A stretch of 64,000 nt of DNA from Acridotheres tristis (taxonomy: Eukaryota > Chordata > Aves > Passeriformes > Sturnidae): the NCBI GenBank assembly GCA_037013685.1, contig CM072888.1:12590216-12654215 (forward strand). Direction: 5' to 3'. Below, piece after piece: positions 1-11,097 of the stretch; position 1 is the stretch's first letter, and every line of letters begins with the position of its first letter. The notes below the pieces were generated by a model. The model did no database searches. It was not told where the DNA came from and was given only the letters and a program-made list of their open reading frames with translations. Made by a program: the position numbers and the translations under genes.

Positions 1-1725
1 TTGGGAGGTTTTTTTTTTCCTTTGCTCCTGAACTGTCTGCCATACTTCCTGGGCTTGAGTCAGTTTTTTCAAACATATGAAACAAAAGCAACAGCTTCTA
101 ATGACTGTTTCTGAAGAGATTAGGACAATTCAGCAAGTTGCTTCAAAGCATGTTCACATTTAAAATGCTGGCAACATACATGCCTGGGTGTGTACACATA
201 TGTAATGTCTGTGACAATACCTAAGAAGAAATAATTTATTTACTTTTCAATATTTTGTATTGTTGAAGCAAATTGTAATAATAATTGCAGAATAAATCAA
301 ATTTTGAAAGGTCAAAATTCTTGATTTGTGACTTTGACAGACATTATGATCTTTATTTAAAAGTCATTGGAATGTGGCATCTACACAGATGTTTTGGGAG
401 GTGCTATAAATGGTCTGAGTAAAAATATTTATGCAAGCCCAGATCTTACACCTCTTTTGCAGAGAACTCTCTCAGTGTACACTTCAGAAACTATCCCTTT
501 AAACAGAACTCTATGATTTCTAATAACATTCAGTACCAGTTTTGGTGGTGCTGCTCTACATGGACAGATTAATAACATTATGCTGGGTTTATCTTTTAAA
601 AAGTTATGACTCCGAATGTAATTTGGTTGATGCTAACGTAGTAACTAATGGAGTCAATTGGTCTCACTATTACTCTGTGTCTTTGTAAAACCATCTCTTT
701 TTCAAGTGAAAAAAAGGTTGATTTTACCACTGCTTTACTGCCTTGTTGGTGTCTCACATATCATTCATTGTGAAGTGAAATTATTCCCTGCTGCTTAAAA
801 ATTCTTCTCTTCCTTTTGCAAACTACATTATAGCATTGCCCAAGAAACATCTTTTCAAGGTTAAATGCTTTGTAGAATGCTACAAGTGAGCTAATTATAT
901 GCTAATAGAAAAACAGCTTTGCCATTTTTGTGAAATGCCAGCCAGCACTCTTGAAGAGGGCAGTGAATAACCTGTGACAAAGTTACAAAATTATTTGAAG
1001 AGCTTTATAGCATTTGCTTACCCTTTCTTTGCCTTGACCTAGAGAATAATGTTTTTTCCTTTAAATGTGCCAGTTGTAACATTCTTTTTTTATTGTATCC
1101 ATGTATGTTTGATTATAAAGAGAATTAAAAAAAACCACAGTTCCTTTAGCAGGGAAATGTCTAATAGGAGCCCTAATGTTGGGTTTGAGTGTGACTTTTT
1201 TGCAAATTCATCAGAAATTCATATTGACTGTAGTCAAGCTCCACATCTTGCAAAGAACTAGAATTCAAGCTGAGGTTTCAGCACTGCTATTAGGTTAAAA
1301 TAAAATCAGTCACTGGAAGTTTTCCTTCATCTTTGGGCACTTCAGGTGTCTTCTCCTGATAGCTACTGTAGTGACACTTGCTTTTACTAATGCCTGTTGT
1401 AAGAAAGGGTAGTAATTGACTTAAATCTCTCCCTCCACAAAATACAAATTAGAGGGGGAGACAGAGGAAGGGAAAACCAACTTTGGTTGGTTTTATTACA
1501 TGCCTGACTTTCATATTACTGCATGTTAGTAAGTATGCAGAGTGCTGCTGCTGTACTTCACAGGTAGGAGTACAGCCCTGCAATATGCAAACAGGAGCAT
1601 TGAAGTGATTTGTAAGCAACATGAACTCAAAGAGCAAGGAAAGAGAAGGTGCTTCAGTGATGGAAAGCAGTGATTTGGGGAATAGATTGTAACCAAGGAT
1701 TGCTTTTATTGTTTTTTCACTGAAG
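1..1725 (+). other. LRBA: LRBA intron (3' part)
   Basis: Intron sequence upstream of the first LRBA exon in the window. It is AT-rich and I see no exon, no recognisable mobile element and no long reading frame that matches a protein family. The intron begins to the left of the window. It ends in an AG at 1724-1725 preceded by a T-rich tract. Confidence 0.7.
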
Positions 1726-1827
1726 GTGATTTTGCAACTCCTCGAGCTGTTCTGACAGGACATGACTATGAGATCACCTGTGCTGCCATTTGTGCTGAGC
1801 TTGGCCTGGTAATAAGTGGTTCAAAAG
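1726..1827 (+). CDS. LRBA: LRBA coding exon: C-terminal WD40 repeat
   Basis: LRBA (lipopolysaccharide-responsive beige-like anchor) is a large BEACH-WD40 scaffold of endosomal vesicles that protects CTLA-4 from lysosomal degradation. This 102-bp exon has an AG acceptor at 1724-1725 and a GTAAGG donor at 1828. It starts with two bases of a split codon and ends with one. It encodes a WD-repeat strand containing [20 protein letters not shown], close to the end of the neurobeachin family. Family membership is clear. The choice of LRBA over NBEA rests on the downstream exons (ending in HHEYQTRY) and on the DCLK2 neighbour. The exact acceptor is inferred from reading phase. Confidence 0.85.
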
Positions 1828-2992
1828 GTAAGGTAGTTCTTATCATTTCTTTCTGTTTGTGAAGCTATAATCCTAATGCCAAGAGGAATATAGTCTCAGG
1901 CAGCAGAATTTATAAACTTTATGGTGGTTTTATTTCTAACCTTTTTTTTAGTTGCTATGGAATTTGAAACGTCTTTTTAGGCTGAGGATTGTTCAGACAT
2001 TTATAAGAAGAGGCAACCACATTAATTTCCCTCCTGATTGCTGTTTCTGTTTGTTTATCCAGTATGTAATTGCATATAGCATAGTTGGATACTGCCTTTG
2101 AGGGCCAGGATGGTGAAGAGTGGCTGTAATGGATATCTTCTCAAAAAAGAGAAGCAAAAATTAGTTTTGAGAGAGAGAGAATGTGCCAGACTGTTTGTTT
2201 GATGAAGGGTGTGTATAAACTACTGGTAATTCTGTTCAGGCTCTTTCAGCTTGGCTGCAAAGCCTCTAATAGGCTCCATTTGTGTTCTCAAAGACCTGCT
2301 TTTAGCAGACAAATTATAAAGATATTCTGTGGATATTCTAATTTTCTTATTTACTTAATTGTCCACAATTACTTCTAAACTGTAAGTTTCTTGGAATTAG
2401 TATCTTTCTACTTTAGTGTTTCTAAAAGTAACTACTCAGAGAACTTCTTCAGAGTTGGGTGTACTCATGGTCTGTACCTGTGTGCATTTCTGTGCATATG
2501 AGCTTGTGTAGCTTATGTGCAAAGCAGATATTTGTCAAAATATATTTAAAAAGCAAATATTTAGTGGATTGTGTATGGCTCAAAATCTTAAAATGAGAAC
2601 ATACACTTGTAAGATACCTACGTATGTAAATCCACTACTCTTAGCTCTGTGTGTCTTTGTGTTTTGAGAATCTCCTTTCAAGGTACAGTGCGTTTAATTA
2701 CTCAAAATTAAATAATCTCAAAATTAACTACTACCTGCTTTAAAAGAAAATCCACAGAAGGCAATCTAGGTGCTCAAAAATACTTTAATCTAAAGCTTTT
2801 AGGGGAGTAGCTGCTTATCTTACTGTCTGGCACCCTTAAAGTCATAGGAAATTCACCTAAACATGGTAATAACCATTCTAAAGTAGTATCATAGTGATTA
2901 TTTAAGTAGAAGTCATGACTTATTATTTGAAAAATGATGTCTTTAATGGAGTGTATCAATCACTCACCTGAGATCCTATTCTGTCTCACTAG
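1828..2992 (+). other. LRBA: LRBA intron
   Basis: An intron of 1,165 bp flanked by GT (1828) and AG (2991-2992). The acceptor is preceded by a pyrimidine-rich stretch. I see no mobile element or extra exon. Confidence 0.75.
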
Positions 2993-3207
2993 AAGGACCA
3001 TGTCTCATACATTCTATGAATGGAGATCTACTGAGGACATTGGAAGGTCCTGAAAGATTACAAGGTCCCGAAAACTGCCTGAGACCAAAACTTATTCAAG
3101 CTTCCAGAGAAGGCCACTGTGTCATATATTATGAAAATGGCCTCTTCTGTGTGTTCAGTGTGAATGGAAGACTGCAGGCCACTATGGAAACAGATGACAA
3201 GATAAGG
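2993..3207 (+). CDS. LRBA: LRBA coding exon: WD40 repeats, with a 6-residue insertion
   Basis: A 215-bp exon, acceptor AG at 2991-2992 and donor GTGAGT from 3208. The split codon joins the G at 1827 to AA and gives Glu. The protein runs EGPCLIHSMNGDLLRTLEGP, then PKLIQASREGHCVIYYENGL and FSVNGRLQATMETDDKIR, typical LRBA WD-repeat sequence. Between LEGP and ENC lie six residues, ERLQGP, that I do not remember from mammalian LRBA or NBEA. They come from an imperfect 18-bp tandem duplication (see findings). The exon ends on a whole codon. Confidence 0.92.
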
Positions 3208-6200
3208 GTGAGTGTCCTCAAATGTGTGCTAGCTGTCAGCTCCATGGGGAAAAGCTGTCCATGTGTGGAGTTGTGTGGAGACTCTTTCTGTAGCCAGACC
3301 ATAAATATGTGGTCAGACCATAACATAGCAACATTCTGAAAAAATTCAAGGGGACCATGTACTCTTAATACCATTAGGAGGAGTTTTTCACAATTTTAAC
3401 TGTAAAATAACTCTGTTAATAAAGTAAGGAATACTGTGTAGGCATTTCCTTGAGCTGGGGAATACAAATATTACTAATTGCTGACCAGGAGAAGCTGTGC
3501 TGCATCTTTACTTTTGAATCTGAAGGCAGGAGGTCAGTGGACATGCTATTTTGGATGTTAATTTTCCCTTTCTTTGGCATCTCTGACTGCATTCCTGCAT
3601 CCTGGTTCATCTAGAATGTGTTGTGCTGAGCTCCAGGAAGTTTATAGGGATATGTCTGTACTTCAATTCTTTCAGCCCTTTGGCATTTGCTAAGGAGGCA
3701 GCAGAGTTCCACATCTTTAGCTGCAAGAGACACATGGAGCAAGTCCAAAACTATTAAAGAGGCATTTTAAGCTTATGGCTTTATGAAAATTATTTTATAA
3801 TACAAGATGAAGGTCTCCTGACTGTCCTGTGTACCTATGAAACAGAACAGAAGCTGCCAGCTGTACTGCAGTACCACACCTCCAAGCTGATTTTTGTAAT
3901 ATGAGAGAAGATCCCAGGAACTCAGCTGCTGGGATTTCCAATGCTCTCTTGAGTTGAAAACTCTCAAAAGTTTTCCCTTTATTTGGATTGCATGTGTCAG
4001 GAAGAAAATCCCTCTCTGCCATCATGTTTGTTTTACAGAATTACTGGCATTCTTTCAGCCCTTAATGCAAAGTTATGAGCACTTCTTTCCATACTAAAGA
4101 TGGAAGAATGTGTCAATGTATTTTAAAGAATTTTGATCTTCATTATTTGTACTTTATAATTTGTATGGAACTGCTTCATTAGCACTGAAGTTCTGGGTAC
4201 AGCTCAGTATATTCCACTTAAAACCTAAAACTCGTATCATGCACTATGCTCTGCTAATTCAATATCCCTATGTCATCCATTCAAAATGTCAGCTGTGCTG
4301 GTGGTGGAATATGCAGCAATAACTCCCTTTCCATAGTGGAAGTTCAGTCTACAGGGGTTAGGGGGCATTTGACTTCGGTGTTCTGTGGCAGCCGCAAGTG
4401 CAGGTTTGAGGCTGAGGAAGTGAAGTAGGAATGTGTATATTTCTGTCTCCAGACATTTTTCCAAATTAATGTAGATTTTTGCATAAGTTCCCTGAAATTT
4501 TACCTTTGGCTGTCCTTGTACAAATACTTCTGGGATTTTCAGCCTACCCTTCATCCCAGAGTTCTTTCCATAAAGCAAGACCATATCACAGTATTTTCTC
4601 TTTTTACATTAATAATGTTGATAATCTGTCACTTTCAGTTGTGATTATGTTGTCAGCTAGGCCAGCAAATCTGTAAAATATCTAGAAATCCCTTGCCGGC
4701 TAAAACAATTTCTGTAGTGTTTCAGTCAGTACCCACAGCTTTAGGAATGTTGCTGGAGGCAATGGAAGTTCTGCTCTCTGTGGGCCAGAATTATGTTTGT
4801 AGAGGGGTTTGGGGTTTATTTTGTTTTGTTTTGTTTTCTTTCTCTCCCAGTGGTCCCAGCTGAGCTTTATGCTTAAACAACCTACAGCGTCTCTGCCAGT
4901 GCTTCTGCACTACATCATTGCTGAAGGAGAGTGGCAACTGCATGATTAAAGTGGGGCATTTAAAATGAATAGCACCTACCCATGGGCTGTGCTGACAAAC
5001 TCTCCTCATTGGCTTTTGCTTGGGGAGAACAGAAAAGGGAAGGAAAAAGGTCATAAGTGTGGAATTTGTAATGCAACAGCTTCGGTTTTCCTGTGTCATT
5101 ATGGGCTGGTATTTCAGGATGTTATTGGCAAAACCAGCAGTTTTCAATAGTGAGGTTGGGATCAACATTCTGATTTTCTTTCTTGTATTCTTGTGCTAGA
5201 AAACTGCCAGAAAAAAATCAGACTCTCTGGGGAAATTCAGGGTCTAATCAATGCCTTCCACCTGTTTTTGTTTTAAATACTGTATTGCTCAGTGGAGTTT
5301 AGGCATATCGCAGTACATCTACCATGTCGTGTTTAGATATCTTAATGAATACCTTTAACTCTAAATAGTCTGCTTGTTCTGAGAGGTAAAGTTATTTTAC
5401 CCTAAACAAAGACTGTATGCTGTTTCACCCAGAGGAACCAATTTATTTTCCTTTCCTGAGCCTGTTTTGAGATGTGGACGTACCCACAAGACTCCTGCTG
5501 CTGTAAGCCAGGGCTGTCACAGTGTCAGCTCTGCCTTTTTACAAAGCACTGCCTTTCAAAAACCTGAAACATTAAAAGGGATTTGTGCAAAGTTTTGAGA
5601 CTTTCCAAGGAAATACAAGTCAGAAATGCAGCTTTTAGAACATGCTGAAATTGTGCGCTTTGGGGATTATTTGAGAGTCTGAAGCTCATGTTGTGAGAAA
5701 GATTAGTTGCAGGGTTGTTTCAATTTCATACCTAGCAGAATTGCAGGTAAACTATGCTGGGAAAAGCAGAACAGTAAAATTGATTCATATCGTCCTCTAT
5801 TCCAGCTGGAGTACTTGGGAATAAAAACATCCTTTTGTTAGTTAAGTCTTGAAGGACGTATCATGAAACTGAAATGTTGACAGGGTCACCTTTTTTCTTC
5901 CATTCATTCCTTCATCCCTCATTCATTCCCTCATCCCTTCGTGTATATATATATATAGGCAAGTGGCTGAGAAATTTATTTATAAACAATAAAAATTAAA
6001 TAAATCAACATCTTGTCTTCATGACAAGCCAATGACTTAGTAAAATTGCATAGGTATTAGTAAGGGTTCAAAGCCTGTACTTTATTTAATCAAAAGATCA
6101 CAAAACCTACTGCATGTTGTAGGTAGTGGAAGAGTTAAAGATTAATGGCTTTAATTTGCCTTTTAATATAGCATTTCTTCAGTAAAAGCCTCAAGTATAA

Positions 6201-8339
6201 AATTCAAGTGAACCATGACCATAAGGTTAATGGATTTTCATCAGCTGAATTTTATAAGTGTAGCAAATAATTATTTGTCACGGTCTTCATTGCAATTTGG
6301 AAATACCCTTAGGAGGCTGCTATTGCTATAGAGAAGAAAACTACCCCATATTGATTTTTGCTTCTAATGAATAATCTCTTTAATACTTGTGTGGTTAGTT
6401 AGATCTCATGATCATCCACTCAGTGCATGCTAGTTCTAGATAATTTTCAGTCTTATCAGTTTGGTTTCTGCCCCTTTCTTACTCTACTCATCTAAGACAG
6501 CCTCTAAACTAGAGTTTTCAAGCTCCTTGTGTCTGTGCTTTCAAGGTGCTTAGCACATTTCTGATAGCAACAATCACAGAAGCAATTAATGGTTGGAACA
6601 TGAATTTTTTGGGGGGAGGAGAAGCTTCAACTCAGAATACTCAATTCTAATTTTTGTTACTATTCCATTTTCTATACTTAGATGTGGTTGGAAAAACTCT
6701 ACAAGTTCTTTTTTATTGTGTCTAAATTTACATGTATGTTTTGTCATCTCAGTTCAAAACACGGCTGGAATAGTTGATGATTTTTTTTTTTTTGCTCAGT
6801 GTTACATTTTGTTTACAGTATATGTTTGTGTTTCAATTACACTCCTTTCAAAGTTATTGTATGAAATAAAATTCCAGCAATATGATCCATTCTGACTCCT
6901 TGGGAGTTGTTGCAGTAAACACTCAAAATTTATAACATGATATAGAAGTTCTATCTTAATCTAAGTGTCACACATCGTATAATTCTTACAGGATGTATTT
7001 GGCATCACAGTAATAGAGTGCAGCAATACAAAAAATACAGATGTGCAATATGTCTGACTTCAGTTACTGCTGCTCACAAAGCAGCATCTTACACACACTG
7101 TATATTTTGGTTTCTAGGCTTGTCAGCAGCCAACTTCAACTTCAGTGTTGCATGAACGTAACGTCTTTGTGTTTTAGTTTCTCTGATTTTTTTGTGGTGC
7201 CTGTGCTATAAATTCTCTGTGTTAAGAAAAGCCCCAAACTTCCTTTTCCCAAGGTATGTAAAAAGTTTTGCATATTTGCAAACCTGTATAAGCAGAGACT
7301 GCAAGTGCCAAAGTAATTACAGACTTCGGCAGAGAGATGTTTGCAAAATCCCATCTTCAGTTCTTTCTATTGTTTCCTAATTTTAAATCTCTGAGCTGGA
7401 ATTTTGCTTGTAGACTGTCACCTTGAGGCCTTCCAGTGACAATGTTTTAGTCAAAAAGAATCAGTTTGTTTGTAGAGAGTGTGTTTATGGAATTTAAAAG
7501 CCACTGCTCTGAACATCCTCCATTCTTATATCATTCTATTGAGAAGCTGGGCCAGCTGAAATTTATCCCAAATTAATCCTGATGTGAAGGGTGTGTGTTG
7601 CATTGAAAGGCTGCCCAGATTTAGCTAATTCACTAACCTTAGGTTAAATACATTTGTGGATAATGTTTAGTATCCACATTCTGTACTGAACACCTGTAGG
7701 CTGTGGATGCAGTTTTTCCCTGCAACCAGTCATCCCTCACAAAGAGGTGCACAAAAGATCCATGGCAAGAAATGTGATGGTTGTGACCTTGGACAAGGAA
7801 AAGGAAGAACTGATAAGGAAGCAGAGGAGAAGAAGAGCAGAACCAAGGACAGGCTGCTTCTGTGCTGAGTATTGTGGACCAATCTAAAAGCAGAGAACAG
7901 AGAAGGAAAAACAGAAATCAAGCTGAGGAGCAAAAGTCAGAAAGAGAGTAGAGAAGAGGCACCTGGAAAAAAGAAAAAGAGCATAGGAAAAGGTTTGGGC
8001 TTACTGGAATTGTTAATCATGGTCCAAAATGTAGTTTCGAGGGTCTTGATCTTGTTGGTGGCACATGCTGATGTCATTCCACATGATAGAATCTATTCAA
8101 CTTTTTGGTTTTGTTTCTTTGGAAAATGCTGAGGACCTTTCAGTTTTCCTGGATGTTGAGGGATGAGGCTATAAAATCAGGGCCTGGCCTCCTCTACTGC
8201 TTATATTTCTTTTCTGCACAGCAGTGGGGCAGGAGCCTTCTTTCAGGTGAAGTTTTTATCCTCCTCAGGGTTTCTGTGGTAGTAATTACTGAGACCCACA
8301 TGGAAAAAATGCTCACATGCTGTGAGAAAAGTCATTTAT
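3208..8339 (+). other. LRBA: LRBA intron, part left of the provirus
   Basis: Left part of a 13.2-kb intron. It holds simple repeats near 5.9 kb, a T14 run near 6.78 kb and a purine-rich stretch at about 7.74-8.0 kb. I see no exon and no recognisable old transposon. Reading frames here are short and unlike any family I know. Confidence 0.65.
5899..5957. repeat. Simple repeats: CATTC-rich tract then (TA)7
   Basis: A run of imperfect cattc/catcc units (5899-5939) is followed by a short TA dinucleotide array (5944-5957). A microsatellite in the LRBA intron, with no sign of function. Confidence 0.75.
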
Positions 8340-8344
8340 GGAGT
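8340..8344 (+). repeat. Target-site duplication, left copy (ggagt)
   Basis: The five bases ggagt immediately precede the TG of the 5' LTR and are repeated exactly at 15075-15079 just after the CA of the 3' LTR. A 5-bp duplication is usual for ERV-L elements and fixes both ends of the provirus. Confidence 0.93.
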
Positions 8345-8979
8345 TGTCTTGGGGTGACTGTATGATGCCTATATCCCCAAAAATCGTCAGTTCTGTTGGT
8401 GTTGAGTATTAAATTCTGCAACTTTAAGACTGGTTCCAGGAGTGGAAGGGCAGAGGGAAGAAGTGCAGAGTTTGTTATCAGAGATTGCACGGGCTCCCCC
8501 GCATTCCTGCTCTCGGACTGTGTTGTCTGCAGTGGACAGCAGGAGAAAGAGAGCTCTCCTTTGCTCTTGGGTTTTTTTTTTCCTTGCTGGCTAGCTGAGG
8601 CAGAGAAGACCCCTGGATTGTTTTTTCCCTGTTTTCCTGGAACTGTTTGAACCTGTTTTGGACTGAAAGCCCAGAAGAGCACCAGGAGCTCACACCTGTG
8701 GCCCACCAGGCCCGGCCTGGGCCGCGCATTCCCCAGCACCAGAGGGACTGAGAACAGACTGAGTGAGCCGGGCAGCCACGGAAAAAAACTCTGGTGAATC
8801 TGTCATCTCCTCGGAACGGCGAGAGGTTTTGCTGTTTGATATTGTCATTGTTACGCTGGGAGGTGTGTTGCCTGTTGAATAAACAGTTCTTTTTTTTCCA
8901 CTTCTCTCCAATTCCCCCCCCCCTTTCCTGAGGGACCTCATTCAGAGGTTTCCTCCCAAATTTGCCCTGAACCAGGACA
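8345..8979 (+). repeat. 5' LTR of the ERV-L-like provirus
   Basis: A 635-bp direct repeat of 14441-15074, beginning TG and ending CA. It contains a polyadenylation signal AATAAA at 8878-8883, with T- and C-runs just downstream. It differs from the 3' LTR by eleven substitutions and one base in a T-run. In ten of the eleven this copy has G where the 3' copy has A. Reading frames inside it, on either strand, are coincidental. Confidence 0.95.
8878..8883 (+). promoter_or_regulatory. AATAAA polyadenylation signal in the 5' LTR
   Basis: AATAAA in the R region of the 5' LTR; the 3' copy is at 14973-14978. Because the provirus lies in sense within LRBA, either signal could in principle end an LRBA transcript early. 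Confidence 0.7.
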
Positions 8980-8987
8980 AATATAAT

Positions 8988-9006
8988 TGGCGCCTAAACG
9001 CGGGGC
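8988..9006 (+). other. Primer binding site, tRNA-Lys-like
   Basis: TGGCGCCTAAACGCGGGGC starts eight bases after the LTR end. It resembles the binding site for the tRNA-Lys(1,2) primer used by spumaviruses and betaretroviruses, with one extra base and an altered middle. It is not the Leu site that gave ERV-L its name. The spacer aatataat is longer than the usual 0-3 bases. Confidence 0.7.
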
Positions 9007-9084
9007 TCGAGAAAGTGGAAAAAAACTGTTCTGATTGCATTTTGATTATATTTACTCTGTATTGGGGTAAAGCAGTCAGTAACC

Positions 9085-11097
9085 ATGTTGTTTGGAGTCA
9101 TAATGTCTGCTGTGTCTGTTGGGGTAGAGGCCTTTACGGGTCTCGGGTCCCTAGGCTTTTTTGAGGTTTTAATACCTTTCTGGTCTCTAGGCTTATTTTC
9201 TTATCCAGAGATAGCTCCAGTAGTGTCCCTAACATGCAGTTTTTTCAGTAGGGGAGCACGAATTAGAATAGCTATTGTACTGGGCTCAGTGATAATAATT
9301 TATAGAAAGTTCATAAAGCTACTGGAGTTTGTTCTAGGTAGCTGTGGTTTATGGTTTCTTCGTCCTACCCTGCATCCCAGTTCTAATAGCATGTTTTGGG
9401 GGTTCATTAGTAATTGCACCCAGTTTGTTAGAGGAGGAGCAGGGGATGAGGCTTTTCAGCCTTTGCTTTCTTTTTTCTCCCTTGAATCTGTTAAATCAAT
9501 TTTTGAGGATGTTCAGTTTCCCCTGAATGTCAAGGAAACTGCCGTCCTGGTATTTAATCTAGTAAGCTTCCTCTACACAGTCTGCAGCCTCTCTAGAATG
9601 AAGGCTGAGATGTCCAGAGGAGCTGATGGGACCCCTAACCCAGGAGTAGGCCCAGGTGTGGAAAATTCTGAGTGGTGTGGGGAATGGGAGAAAATGGGCA
9701 GAACCCTGAAGAAATTTTCTGATCCCCCAGCCTGGGAATTTTCACATGAACAAATTCAGAACCCAGACGAGGTGGGGAAATACCTGGAAGAGAAGTGCCA
9801 TGACGATTCTAATGAGAAAAGGATCATTACAATAAGCTGGGCCCTAGCATACGCTTATCGCACACTGCTAAATACTGTAGGACAGCAGAGAGAGGCAGGG
9901 AGACAGGGAGATAAACCAGCCAATACCCCAGTCACTCAAGTTGTAGCTAAACCAGATAGTAAACCTAAACCACTGGCAGTGGCTGCAGGAAGAAAACACA
10001 CCAGCAAAACTGATCAGCCAGTGGACGATGATGATGAGGGGGAAGGACCCTCAAGGCAGGCTTCCGATATAAAATCAGAAGTCAGGACAACTGGCACAGG
10101 ACCAGAAGCCAATATTGAGTCCCTATCTCTGAAAGACCTTCGTGGCCTGAGAAAGGATTACACCCGACGACCTGATGAATCTATAATTAGTTGGCTAGTC
10201 CGTCTCTGGGATGCTGCAGGCGAGGCTACAATTCTGGATGGCACTGAAGCCAGGCATTTGGGATCCCTGTCACATGATCCAGTTATTGACCAAGGAATGA
10301 TGAGGGGGGCTAACCCTCAGAGTCTCTGGGCACGGGTCCTGGAAAGTGTGGCACAAAGATACCTGTGTGCAGACGATCTCTATATGCAGCAAACCCAATG
10401 GAAAACCATAGAACAAGGGATTCAACGCTTGAAAGAAATGGCAGTAGCAGAAATTGTCTTTTCAGATAACATAACAACTAGGAATCCAGACTTGGTACCA
10501 TGTACACCTGTGATGTGGCGAAAACTTGTACGACTTGGGCCACAAGAATACTCTTCTGCTTTAGCAATAATGAAGGGGGATGACAGGGAGGAGACCGTGC
10601 TTGATATGGCAAAGAAGCTCCGAGCATATGCAGATGCTGTGCATGGCCCAACACATGCCAGAATTGCAGCTGTGGAAACATGTCTGCAGAAATTAGAAGA
10701 TAGGATGGAGAAGAATCATAAGAAACTCAGGGAGGAGATTAAAGAGGACATTCTCCAAATCTCGGCTATACGGATCAAAGGTTCTGGCCCCAAACGTAAA
10801 CGCTCCCCAGATGGGGAGAGAAGACTCTTCCCACGAGCTGAATTGTGGTCTTTCCTGCGTGATTCTGAAGAAAACATGAAAAAGTGGGATGGAAAATCTA
10901 CTACTGCTCTGGTAAAACGGGTGCTTGAATTGCAGGACAACGAGATACAGAAAAGGAGTTCCACTAAAAAGGAAGCAGCTCCAGTTGCCCGTAGCCAAAC
11001 TGCCAAGTACGATAATAATGATAATGATGATATGTCCGATCCCCTTGAAGGAACCTCCAAAACATATGCTCAAGGAAAGAAGAATAACCAGGCTTAG
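9085..11097 (+). CDS. gag: ERV Gag polyprotein, intact 670-codon frame
   Basis: An open frame of 670 codons from ATG 9085 to TAG 11095, the only undamaged gene of the provirus. Residues 1-170 contain several hydrophobic stretches (about 20-50, 58-73, 80-95 and 151-168). Residues 180-340 are polar and low-complexity (DDDDEGEG near 314). Residues 345-515 look like a capsid-type helical region. Residues 526-560 are a likely coiled coil, followed by a basic PKRKR at 569. I see no CCHC zinc knuckle. An alternative start is Met172 (9598), which would leave out the hydrophobic leader. All fourteen Trp codons are intact, unlike in pol. The product should form virus-like particles. Expression is unknown. 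Confidence 0.85.
   Translation: MLFGVIMSAVSVGVEAFTGLGSLGFFEVLIPFWSLGLFSYPEIAPVVSLTCSFFSRGARIRIAIVLGSVIIIYRKFIKLLEFVLGSCGLWFLRPTLHPSSNSMFWGFISNCTQFVRGGAGDEAFQPLLSFFSLESVKSIFEDVQFPLNVKETAVLVFNLVSFLYTVCSLSRMKAEMSRGADGTPNPGVGPGVENSEWCGEWEKMGRTLKKFSDPPAWEFSHEQIQNPDEVGKYLEEKCHDDSNEKRIITISWALAYAYRTLLNTVGQQREAGRQGDKPANTPVTQVVAKPDSKPKPLAVAAGRKHTSKTDQPVDDDDEGEGPSRQASDIKSEVRTTGTGPEANIESLSLKDLRGLRKDYTRRPDESIISWLVRLWDAAGEATILDGTEARHLGSLSHDPVIDQGMMRGANPQSLWARVLESVAQRYLCADDLYMQQTQWKTIEQGIQRLKEMAVAEIVFSDNITTRNPDLVPCTPVMWRKLVRLGPQEYSSALAIMKGDDREETVLDMAKKLRAYADAVHGPTHARIAAVETCLQKLEDRMEKNHKKLREEIKEDILQISAIRIKGSGPKRKRSPDGERRLFPRAELWSFLRDSEENMKKWDGKSTTALVKRVLELQDNEIQKRSSTKKEAAPVARSQTAKYDNNDNDDMSDPLEGTSKTYAQGKKNNQA

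Noticed and set aside
8165..8190. TATA-like ggctataaaatcagggcc just before the provirus
   Set aside because: It lies outside the LTR and in the middle of an LRBA intron, with no exon, CpG island or initiator evidence.
8332..8739. 135-codon - strand frame, with relatives at 14377-15112
   Set aside because: It appears in both LTRs only because they are repeats. No start context or protein similarity; LTR sequence explains it.
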